Assembly: GCA_964641455.1 (NCBI GenBank)
Contig: CAZXLH010000051.1
Span: 1 to 12,675 of the forward strand
DNA from: DTU015 sp964641455
GTDB taxonomy: Bacteria; Bacillota; Sulfobacillia; Fermentithermobacillales; Fermentithermobacillaceae
Direction: 5' to 3'
Length of the DNA: 12,675 bases
This document shows, one piece after another, positions 6,368 through 12,675 of this stretch. The notes under the pieces are model-generated. The model searched no databases, was not told the origin of the DNA, and was given only the letters and a program-made list of their open reading frames with translations. The position numbers and the translations under genes were made by a program. Within the stretch, counting starts at the first letter, position 1. Each line of letters opens with the position of its first letter.

Positions 6368-7204
6368 CTATGAGCCGAGAAAACTTAAGATAAGGGAAAA
6401 TGCCCCAACTGCCCAGCAATAATACGAAAACCTCCATAATTCACCCTTGCGAACGGTCTTAAACACGAAGTTTAAGGCAAAAAGCCCTGTCACAAACGAT
6501 ATTAATGCGCCAACCACGCTGTACGTACTGATCAGAGGAACTTGTGCAACCATAGCAGATCTAATGTCCAAGAGCCCTGCACCCAAAACAGCAGGCAATG
6601 AAAGCAAAAACGAAAACCGGGCTGCGTCTTCTCTGGACATGCCGGACAAGACCGCCGAAGTTATGGTTATTCCGGACCTGGATATACCGGGAACTATTGC
6701 AATCGCCTGGCAAACTCCTACCGTGAGAGACTTAGGCAATGTTGCAGTGGCAAGAACCTGTTGCTCATATTCAGGGCGCACCCGGTCAGCCCCGGCTTTC
6801 TTACCCGGCTTTGATAATTGCAGGAAACAACCGGTGACAATAAGCCCTATAGAAGCAACTATACTTGATGAAAAGGAAGATTCTATAAGATCGTCAAACA
6901 AGAGCCCAACAATAGCAGCGGGAACTGAAGCGGCAATAATATATCCGATAATAGTGAGTACCCTTTGCCTGTCTCCCTGGGTTTCAGGTGCAAACAGCCC
7001 TTTGAAAAGCCAGGCAATTTCCCGGTGGAGCATTGCGATTGTAGCAAAAGCCGTACCCACATGGACCCATATGCTAAATGATAATCCAGGGCTGGGCAAC
7101 CCCAAAAACTTGGCGCCCAAAGTCAAATGCCCTGAGCTTGAAACGGGCAAAAATTCCGTAAAACCTTGTATCACACTAAGAATAACTGCCTGCAGCAGAT
7201 TCAT
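6368..7204 (-). CDS. uppP: Undecaprenyl-diphosphatase (UppP/BacA)
   Basis: A 278-residue polytopic membrane enzyme that dephosphorylates undecaprenyl diphosphate to the monophosphate, recycling the lipid carrier for peptidoglycan and wall polymers; high dosage gives bacitracin resistance in known cases. Both family signatures are intact: the (E/Q)xxxE motif QGFTE (Gln13, Glu17) followed by FLPVSSSGHL, and PGISRSG at 172-178 containing the essential Arg. About seven or eight hydrophobic segments span the length. The ATG at 7204 was chosen because MNLLQAVIL matches the usual family N-terminus; the frame is open to 7246 with other ATG/TTG choices (7219, 7213) and no strong ribosome binding site decides between them. 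It is 80 bp downstream of the phosphate transporter gene. Confidence 0.94.
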   Translation of the reverse strand: MNLLQAVILSVIQGFTEFLPVSSSGHLTLGAKFLGLPSPGLSFSIWVHVGTAFATIAMLHREIAWLFKGLFAPETQGDRQRVLTIIGYIIAASVPAAIVGLLFDDLIESSFSSSIVASIGLIVTGCFLQLSKPGKKAGADRVRPEYEQQVLATATLPKSLTVGVCQAIAIVPGISRSGITITSAVLSGMSREDAARFSFLLSLPAVLGAGLLDIRSAMVAQVPLISTYSVVGALISFVTGLFALNFVFKTVRKGELWRFSYYCWAVGAFSLILSFLGS

Positions 7205-7284
7205 CAGCCACATCCCCATGTTCAATTGAAATGTATTAAGCAGCAATTTGCATATTACTCAAATGAGCCAAAAGTCATATCAGT

Positions 7285-8895
7285 CTAAGCGGAAATCACT
7301 TCTTCAGCAATATTCACCGCATGGTCTCCTATTCTTTCAAGATGGCTCAACATGTCAAGATATACCACTCCGGAAGCAGGGTAACATATTCCTTGGTTCA
7401 GCCTTCGTATGTGCTTGGCCCTTAGTTCCCGCTCTAAATCGTCTAAGGCATCATCCATGGTTACAATACCTGATGCCTTAGCCTTATCGCCGGTTTCGAG
7501 CGCCTCAAGTGCAACTGTGACCGACTCCAAAACCATTGATATCATCTCATCTAATTCACTAAGCCCTTCTTCAGAAAAGGGAAGATTGTTTTCGACACTG
7601 TAATCAGCGAGTTCAACAATGGAAACGGCGTGGTCTCCAATTCGCTCCAAATCAGCGCAAATGTTGATTACAGAAGTAAGGGTTTTGGCCTCACGATCAC
7701 TTACATCATGCTGAGACACTTTGGCTACATAGTAGCTTACCGCTTCTTCTATTTCGTCTATTATTTCCTCTATATCACTGAAACGCCTTCTGTCCTTGGT
7801 CTGGTCTCCCCTGAATATGGAAACGGCAGTTTCCAGGTTGTCAAAGCATAGGTTGGCCATCCTAAGCACTTCTTTCTTAGTCTGCATAACTGCCATAAAC
7901 GGTGTGGAAATCAACCTGGCGTCCAGGTACTTGGGGCCATGTTCAATAATTGTCTCGTCACCCTTGAGTATCTTGCATACCCAGGTAGCAAACTGTGGAA
8001 TCAGCGGCAAAAGCAAGACAGTTACAGTTATGTTAAATATCGAGTGGGCATTGGCAATTTGCCTTGAAACCTCAAGGCTTGACCTTGCTGCAAGCGTCTC
8101 AAAGGGCCCTAGAAACGGCAGAAAAACAAGTACGCCGCATACATTAAACAAACAATGGGCAAGGGCTGTCCGACGAGCAGTCAAAGATGTGCCAATAGAA
8201 GATATCAAAGCAGTTGAAGTAGTGCCGATGTTAGCCCCTAATATGATAGGGAGTGCAGAACTTAAATTAACTATGCCCCGGGTAGCCATGGTAACAAGAA
8301 GCCCGGACACTGCTGATGAAGACTGCAATATAGTGGTAAAGACAGCGCCTACCAGCACGCCCAGGAATGGATTGTTTTGCCCTATCAGCATAAGTTTGAG
8401 GAAAGGTTCATAGGTCTTGAGCGGTTCAAGAGAATCACCAACAATAGTGAGACCCAAAAACAGCATTCCGAAACCCAGGAGGCAGTCGGCAAACCCTTTT
8501 ACTCCCTTTCGCTTTCCTAAGAGCTTAAATAGCATGCCCAAAGCTATTGCCGGAAGAGCCAGCCTTTCAAGTTTAAAAGCAACCATTTGGGCGGTAATCG
8601 TAGTGCCTATGTTAGCGCCCATTATTACCCCAATGGCCTGCTCTAGCGCCATAAGGCCGGCGTTGACAAAACTTACACACATTACTGTGGTTGCAGCAGA
8701 AGATTGAATGATTGCCGTAACAATTACTCCAACGGCTACACTGGCAAACCTGTTACTGGTCAAAGTTTCAAGAATGCGCCTCATACGATCGCCTGCGGCT
8801 TTCTGGAGCCCCTCACCCATTTTGATCATGCCATACAGGAACAAACTTACTCCGCCAAAAGCCGTAAGGATCATCTCCACACCCATACCAGCCAC
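7285..8895 (-). CDS. Na+/phosphate cotransporter family protein with C-terminal PhoU domain
   Basis: A 536-residue fusion. Residues 1-310 form the NptA-type (PF02690 duplicated) membrane domain, with two inverted-repeat cores: QSSAATT at 64-70 and QSSSAVSG at 191-198, each followed by a GANIGTT motif (93-99 and 220-226). Residues 320-536 form a PhoU-like cytosolic four-helix domain with two metal-site motifs LERIGDHAV (416-424 and 519-527). The family is annotated as sodium-driven phosphate uptake or export, with the PhoU part thought to sense or gate. Start is GTG at 8895 with GGAG 9 nt upstream; ATG at 8886 is a less well-spaced alternative. The gene is preceded by a perfect AT-rich palindrome that may regulate it. 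No pst or phoBR genes are in the window. Confidence 0.93.
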   Translation of the reverse strand: MAGMGVEMILTAFGGVSLFLYGMIKMGEGLQKAAGDRMRRILETLTSNRFASVAVGVIVTAIIQSSAATTVMCVSFVNAGLMALEQAIGVIMGANIGTTITAQMVAFKLERLALPAIALGMLFKLLGKRKGVKGFADCLLGFGMLFLGLTIVGDSLEPLKTYEPFLKLMLIGQNNPFLGVLVGAVFTTILQSSSAVSGLLVTMATRGIVNLSSALPIILGANIGTTSTALISSIGTSLTARRTALAHCLFNVCGVLVFLPFLGPFETLAARSSLEVSRQIANAHSIFNITVTVLLLPLIPQFATWVCKILKGDETIIEHGPKYLDARLISTPFMAVMQTKKEVLRMANLCFDNLETAVSIFRGDQTKDRRRFSDIEEIIDEIEEAVSYYVAKVSQHDVSDREAKTLTSVINICADLERIGDHAVSIVELADYSVENNLPFSEEGLSELDEMISMVLESVTVALEALETGDKAKASGIVTMDDALDDLERELRAKHIRRLNQGICYPASGVVYLDMLSHLERIGDHAVNIAEEVISA

Positions 8896-8949
8896 CCCCG
8901 CGATCTCCGTCCCGAATGAAGCCGATTCCAGATTAATAATAACATAACC

Positions 8950-8969
8950 AATAATGTTTGCACATTATT
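8950..8969 (-). promoter_or_regulatory. Perfect 8-4-8 palindrome upstream of the phosphate transporter
   Basis: On the minus strand the 20-bp AATAATGTGCAAACATTATT is an 8-bp perfect inverted repeat around GCAA, 55-74 bp before the GTG start at 8895 and 37 bp after the stop of the upstream glycosyltransferase gene. Its AT-rich arms and lack of a U-run argue for an operator rather than a terminator. TTGTGT then TTATTG with a 17-bp spacer would place the palindrome within the promoter, but that promoter match is weak. A GNRA-type loop (GCAA) would also make a stable RNA hairpin. Confidence 0.4.
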
Positions 8970-9005
8970 TCACACAAGCCGCTTGAAACATAGAACCGCA
9001 TCATT

Positions 9006-10277
9006 TCAGCCATCATCACCGGTGCCCACCGTTCCCTGATCATCTGCAGCCACCGGTTGGAAAACTGCAGCAGGAGATTTGGTTAACGGTATTTTATGTG
9101 AAACCACTCTTGAACCAAGTGAATCATTTGCCTTGCCTTCAAGAATTTTTCTGTACATGGAAAGAGTAACAGTGGCTATGTCGTTCCATGAGTATTTTCG
9201 CTCTACGGCTTCTTTCGCATTTTGAGCTATTTGGTAACGCTTTGAGCTGTCGCCCACGAGATACTTTAGGATTTGTCCAAGCGCTCTGGGATTGTCAGGC
9301 TCTACCTTAAACCCTGTTACTCCGTTTTCCACGATTTCTCGAAGCCCGCCTGCATCGCCTACAACACACGGAGTGCCAGTGGCCATTGCTTCCAATGCAA
9401 CAATCCCGAAAGGTTCATAGGAACTGGGAAATACTGCTACCCAAGCTCTTGAGTACAGATCTCGTAATTGCTTGTCACCAACGTGCCCCACAAACTCAAT
9501 TATCCGGCCTAACCCATTTCGGTAAACCTCAGCTTTTAGGTGCCCCTCCATAGGGCCTCCGCCTGCAAGAATCAATTTGGCAGTGGGGTAATCATTAATA
9601 ATATCATTCATAGCTTGAATCAAGATATGAGAACCCTTTTCAGGCACTAGCCTTCCTACATACAGCAATAACGGTTCAGATTCATGGCGCTTTGGAACTT
9701 GAAACCATGAATCCGGAATGCCATTTGGTATAACCTGAACCTTATCATCAGGCAGTGAGAAAAGCCGGCGAACTTCGTCTTTCATATAGGCACTGCATGC
9801 AATTACCTGCCATGCCTCGTAACAAAGCCACCATTCTGTTTGGGATATATGGTGCTGCATAGGCGTATGAAGCCCTTTTTGGCGGCCACACTCAGTTGCG
9901 TGTATAGTTGCAATCAAGGGAACCTCCCAAGAATGTTTGAGTGCCCTTGCCGCGTAAGCGACTATCCAATCATGGGCATGGATAACATCAAAATCTCCTT
10001 TGGAAAAGGCCTTGTTACACATTTCCATAAGGCTCACATTGAACTGAGCTGCCCATGTTATAAAATTGGGTGGGTGAAGATCATAAGGGACAGTTGAAAC
10101 AATCTTCACGCCTGATTGCTCACGTATAGACGGCCGCTCAGGTATTCCCCTTGTGAGCACTGTAACCTCTGCTCCTTGATCGGCCATTGCTTCTGACAAG
10201 TGATTAACGTGCCGTCCAAGGCCGCCAACGTGGTCCGGTGGATATTCCCATGTAAGCATCAAAACTCTAATAGCCAT
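9006..10277 (-). CDS. GT4-family glycosyltransferase (glycogen-synthase-like)
   Basis: A 423-residue cytosolic GT-B enzyme. The start MAIRVLMLTWEYPP and GGLGRH (18-23) resemble the donor-binding loop of starch/glycogen-synthase-like GT4 enzymes. The second Rossmann half has IPNGIP, YVGRLVPEKG (Arg209, Lys214) and the retaining-transferase EX7E motif EPFGIVALE (Glu288, Glu296). A probable activity is transfer of a hexose from a nucleotide sugar, and the nearby amylo-alpha-1,6-glucosidase suggests alpha-glucan synthesis. The substrate cannot be read from sequence. The ATG at 10277 was chosen because GGAGGG lies 8 nt upstream; the frame is open a further 36 codons without support. The last 40 or so residues form a low-complexity, Asp/Gly-ending tail beyond the usual fold. 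It diverges from the serine hydrolase gene. Confidence 0.88.
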   Translation of the reverse strand: MAIRVLMLTWEYPPDHVGGLGRHVNHLSEAMADQGAEVTVLTRGIPERPSIREQSGVKIVSTVPYDLHPPNFITWAAQFNVSLMEMCNKAFSKGDFDVIHAHDWIVAYAARALKHSWEVPLIATIHATECGRQKGLHTPMQHHISQTEWWLCYEAWQVIACSAYMKDEVRRLFSLPDDKVQVIPNGIPDSWFQVPKRHESEPLLLYVGRLVPEKGSHILIQAMNDIINDYPTAKLILAGGGPMEGHLKAEVYRNGLGRIIEFVGHVGDKQLRDLYSRAWVAVFPSSYEPFGIVALEAMATGTPCVVGDAGGLREIVENGVTGFKVEPDNPRALGQILKYLVGDSSKRYQIAQNAKEAVERKYSWNDIATVTLSMYRKILEGKANDSLGSRVVSHKIPLTKSPAAVFQPVAADDQGTVGTGDDG

Positions 10278-10310
10278 TCTGATTTCCCTCCGACTATGCC
10301 GAAAGCCTGC

Positions 10311-10316
10311 ATTATA
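10311..10316 (-). promoter_or_regulatory. Candidate -10 element for the glycosyltransferase
   Basis: A perfect TATAAT on the minus strand (plus-strand ATTATA) lies 33 bp before the ATG at 10277, giving a short leader that just contains the GGAGGG site. No convincing -35 sits 16-18 bp upstream. The rest of the 221-bp divergent gap shows no clear promoter for the plus-strand hydrolase; TTGGCC (10412-10417) with TTTAGA (10435-10440) is the best weak pair. Confidence 0.35.
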
Positions 10317-10498
10317 GGAATTTAACTCTTCAACACTTGGTAATACCCAGGTTTTCTTAAATTTATTAAAGTCAAGCAAGCACACATAAATACCCGCTCT
10401 TACCTAAATACTTGGCCGGTAGAATGTGTTACAGTTTAGATGTATCCTTTGAAACAGTACAGTCACTGATTGTGAATGCAAAACCGGAGGGGTGCACA

Positions 10499-11845
10499 AT
10501 GACAACAAACAAGTCAAATCAGTCAGGCAATTGGCAGGAATTCGAAACGTATACTAACAACCTAATGGAAAAGCACCATATAGCCGGTGCAGCTGTGGCA
10601 GTATCACAAAACGGCCAAATTATATACTCTAAAGGGTTTGGAGTGCGTGATCAGTCTACAGGGGAACCTGTGACCCCCGAGACAATATTTGGAATTGCTT
10701 CAGTAAGTAAGTCCTTCACTGCATTGGCTATAATGCAGCTCCAGGACAAGGGGATGCTCTGTGTAGACGATCCTGTTATCAAGTATATTCCGGAATGGAA
10801 ACTGCCAGGCGTCGAGGACATGAGCGCTATTAAGGTCTGCCACTTACTCTCTCATACAACAGGCGTCCCTCCAATGAGACGAAACGAAGAGTTGGCCAAG
10901 TTCCGGGAGCACTTAGATTTTTTTGAAACTGAACAATACAACCTGCTGGGAAAACCGAAGCAATACTTTAGCTACTGTAACGATACCTTTCTGCTTCTTG
11001 GCGAAATTATCCAGCGGCTTTCCGGGAAACTCTACAGGAGGTACATGACCGTAAACCTCTTGGACGCCATAGGCATGAACCGTTCAACTTATAGCCTGGA
11101 AGAATTGAAAATGTATGATAACGTCACCGTACCCTATGTTTTTGACGAGAAAACCGGGTCATTGGAAGAAACCCAGTGGCCTCAACTTGGTAACTACGAA
11201 GTTGGCGGCGGTGTACGCTCTAATGTGGTTGACCTTATGAAATATGCACAGGTTTATCTCAATCATGGCAAACTTAATGGCAAAACAATTGTATCGCCTG
11301 AAGGCTTACACAGAATGCAGAAGCCTGTGTACAAAATCGGCCGCAATGCCTATTACGGCTTCGCACTCAAAATAACGCCGGACTATTCAGGGATTACCCT
11401 TGTTGAGCATGGCGGAAGCCAACCAGGTGTATCATCTAACTTTGGGATTGTGCCTCAAAGCAACATAGGAGTGGCAGTGCTCACAAATGTTTCAGGCGCC
11501 CCTGCTGATAGCATTTGGCTCGCTGCCGTAAATACAGCTCTGGGGCTGCCAATTGGCCAAAAAACAAGTTACGAACCTGATTATCCAATGAAGTTCGAAG
11601 ACACGGCTAACTTCTGCGGCATATATAAGTCACGTGAAGGTGGCGAAGTGGCAATTTTTGCAGACCAGGGCCAAGTCAAAATTCGAGTCATGGATAAAGA
11701 ATACCCGCTCAGAGCAAGTTCACAAAACACCTTGGTATATAATGAAAAAGGCCGCGACAAAGTCATAAAATTTTACTTAAACGATAGCGGCAAGCCATGG
11801 GCTGTATTTTTCGGCATGAGAATGCTGGAAAGAGTTACCGGCTAA
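10499..11845 (+). CDS. Serine beta-lactamase-family hydrolase (class C-like, lipocalin-like tail)
   Basis: A 448-residue serine hydrolase of the AmpC/esterase/D-aminopeptidase superfamily (PF00144). The catalytic triad of motifs is complete: SVSK at 68-71 (nucleophile Ser68, Lys71), YCN at 159-161 and HGG at 304-306 in place of KTG. LLSHTTGV (117-124) is also typical. Residues 365-448 form a beta-rich C-terminal domain (GIYKSREGGEVAIF onward) like the lipocalin-like tails of Pab87-type peptidases. There is no signal peptide, so a cytosolic peptidase or esterase is more likely than an antibiotic-degrading lactamase. The ATG at 10499 follows GGAGGGG (10486-10492) by 6 nt; the upstream in-frame extension to 10412 is not supported. 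Its stop overlaps the stop of the convergent debranching-type gene. Confidence 0.9.
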   Translation: MTTNKSNQSGNWQEFETYTNNLMEKHHIAGAAVAVSQNGQIIYSKGFGVRDQSTGEPVTPETIFGIASVSKSFTALAIMQLQDKGMLCVDDPVIKYIPEWKLPGVEDMSAIKVCHLLSHTTGVPPMRRNEELAKFREHLDFFETEQYNLLGKPKQYFSYCNDTFLLLGEIIQRLSGKLYRRYMTVNLLDAIGMNRSTYSLEELKMYDNVTVPYVFDEKTGSLEETQWPQLGNYEVGGGVRSNVVDLMKYAQVYLNHGKLNGKTIVSPEGLHRMQKPVYKIGRNAYYGFALKITPDYSGITLVEHGGSQPGVSSNFGIVPQSNIGVAVLTNVSGAPADSIWLAAVNTALGLPIGQKTSYEPDYPMKFEDTANFCGIYKSREGGEVAIFADQGQVKIRVMDKEYPLRASSQNTLVYNEKGRDKVIKFYLNDSGKPWAVFFGMRMLERVTG

Positions 11846-12675
11846 CCGACGAATTTTTCAGGCGTGGAGCCGTTAAAAAACGAGAGTATTCTAATCGCTT
11901 CAGATACGCTCCACGCCTGAGATACAGTTCCTCCCGATTGGAAAGGAGAATCGCCTGACGCAACTTCAAATATGGTTCCAACACACGTGTTGTTATCTAA
12001 CCTAAGTATATGTGACAAAAACAGCCGGGTTACGTCTTTAAGGTTAGATGCCGTGTACCCTGTTCCCATAAACCTCACACATAGATCAAAAAGCGGCCCA
12101 AAAAGCCATGGCCAGGCAGTTCCTTGATGGTATGCACTGTCTCTCTTTTCAGGATCGCCTGCATACTTTCCCTGATAGCCTGTGGAAAACGGTGCAAGAC
12201 TTCTAACACCGTGAGGTGACACCAATTTGTCGAATCCAGTGTGCAAGATTTCAACCAATACATGTTTGGGCAATGACAAATCACCAATACTGCCGGCAAT
12301 GATTTGATTTGGCCGAATCTCAGGCACAGGCCCCTTCTCATCAATTCGGTCGTAAAGCCCTACTCCGGGCCATATGAATAATCGTTCAAACTCTCTGCTC
12401 GCTTTCAAAGCAAGTCTTGAGTACAACCTATGGCGAGTGGCATCTAAATGACGAATCTCTGCACCTTCACCTTTCAGTTTACTTAACCAGTTTCCATACA
12501 AAGAAAGCGCCCTTATCCACAAAGCATTTACTTCAACTGCAAAACCATATCGTGGTGTCACAGGAACTCCGCTTACGCGAGCATCCATCCATGTCAACTG
12601 GCTATTTGAACTTCCGGCTGCCACCAGGCCGGAACCGTGCATTTTTATTGCTTTGCCGGTCCCTGCAATATAGCT
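11842..12675 (-). CDS. Amylo-alpha-1,6-glucosidase / glycogen-debranching-type enzyme, C-terminal part
   Basis: The frame is open to the right edge without a natural start, so the gene is cut; 277 C-terminal residues are visible. An in-frame ATG at 12642 is not the start, because the codons before it (YIAGTGKAIK) continue the domain. The visible part matches the GDE_C (alpha/alpha)6-barrel glucosidase domain: QLTWMDARV (visible residues 26-34), TPRYGFAVEVNALW, LVSPHGVRSLAP, YHQGTAWPW (182-190) and the terminal FEVASGDSPF then QAWSVSEAIR. The family removes alpha-1,6 branches or acts on related alpha-glucans. It reads toward the hydrolase, with stop codons TAG (11844-11842) and TAA (11843-11845) overlapping. 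With the GT4 gene on the same strand, it suggests an alpha-glucan locus. A strong inverted repeat lies within its last codons. Confidence 0.9.
   Translation of the reverse strand, partial: SYIAGTGKAIKMHGSGLVAAGSSNSQLTWMDARVSGVPVTPRYGFAVEVNALWIRALSLYGNWLSKLKGEGAEIRHLDATRHRLYSRLALKASREFERLFIWPGVGLYDRIDEKGPVPEIRPNQIIAGSIGDLSLPKHVLVEILHTGFDKLVSPHGVRSLAPFSTGYQGKYAGDPEKRDSAYHQGTAWPWLFGPLFDLCVRFMGTGYTASNLKDVTRLFLSHILRLDNNTCVGTIFEVASGDSPFQSGGTVSQAWSVSEAIRILSFFNGSTPEKFVG
11858..11920. repeat. 13-bp perfect inverted repeat inside the 3' end of the debranching gene
   Basis: TCAGGCGTGGAGC (11858-11870) pairs perfectly with GCTCCACGCCTGA (11908-11920) across a 37-nt loop. On the minus strand the loop contains a nested CGTT-TTTT-AACG. 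The arms encode the conserved QAWS and the terminal GSTPE residues of the debranching enzyme. It begins 13 bp past the hydrolase stop, so it lies in the 3' region of both convergent transcripts. No U-run follows in either direction, so it is not a standard intrinsic terminator. Confidence 0.7.

Noticed and set aside
6447..7229. 260-residue plus-strand ORF
   Set aside because: It is antisense to the clearly recognisable uppP and shows no domain or ribosome binding site support.
7796..8413. 205-residue plus-strand ORF
   Set aside because: It is the antisense shadow of the NptA-PhoU transporter, which has intact family motifs on the other strand.
12642..12642. ATG at 12642 as the start of the debranching-type enzyme
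   Set aside because: The upstream in-frame codons to the window edge continue the conserved domain and no ribosome binding site precedes this ATG, so the gene is simply truncated by the window.

Overview
The window looks like chromosomal DNA of an anaerobic, possibly spore-forming Bacillota (Clostridia-like) bacterium. This is inferred from strong GGAGG-type ribosome binding sites, frequent TTG/GTG starts, an FtsK/SpoIIIE translocase, a YkuD-type L,D-transpeptidase, a NptA-PhoU phosphate transporter and a cobalamin adenosyltransferase. The genus cannot be named from the sequence alone. No tRNA, rRNA, transposase, phage gene or CRISPR array was recognised.

Layout. Bases 1-330 are non-coding: a weak terminator-like hairpin, then an exact 113-bp tandem repeat (2.2 copies) that is itself built from 18/31/32-bp subunits each carrying AAAGCT. 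A 192-residue coiled-coil protein follows (446-1024, +); its N-terminal half may be a distant relative of the YpiB/UPF0302 family. cobO (minus) and ftsK (plus) are divergent and may share overlapping promoters around a small inverted repeat. ftsK converges with a minus-strand block that reads, in transcription order: NptA-PhoU Na+/phosphate transporter, uppP (undecaprenyl-diphosphatase), a YkuD L,D-transpeptidase, and a membrane-anchored subtilisin-fold protein that lacks the catalytic His and the oxyanion Asn. Upstream of this block, also on minus, is a GT4 glycosyltransferase. Divergent from it is a cytosolic-looking serine beta-lactamase-family hydrolase, which runs tail-to-tail (4-bp overlap) into a glycogen-debranching-type amylo-alpha-1,6-glucosidase cut by the right edge.

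How they may work together. UppP recycles the undecaprenyl lipid carrier, the L,D-transpeptidase cross-links or modifies peptidoglycan, and the inactive-looking subtilase is probably held at the outer face of the membrane, so part of the minus block points to the cell envelope. The 80-136 bp gaps argue against a tight operon. The GT4 enzyme and the debranching-type enzyme suggest an alpha-glucan storage or turnover locus, interrupted by the hydrolase gene. The most unusual items are the subtilase pseudoenzyme, the higher-order repeat array, the 13-bp inverted repeat embedded in the 3' end of the debranching gene, and the possible distant YpiB-like coiled-coil protein.
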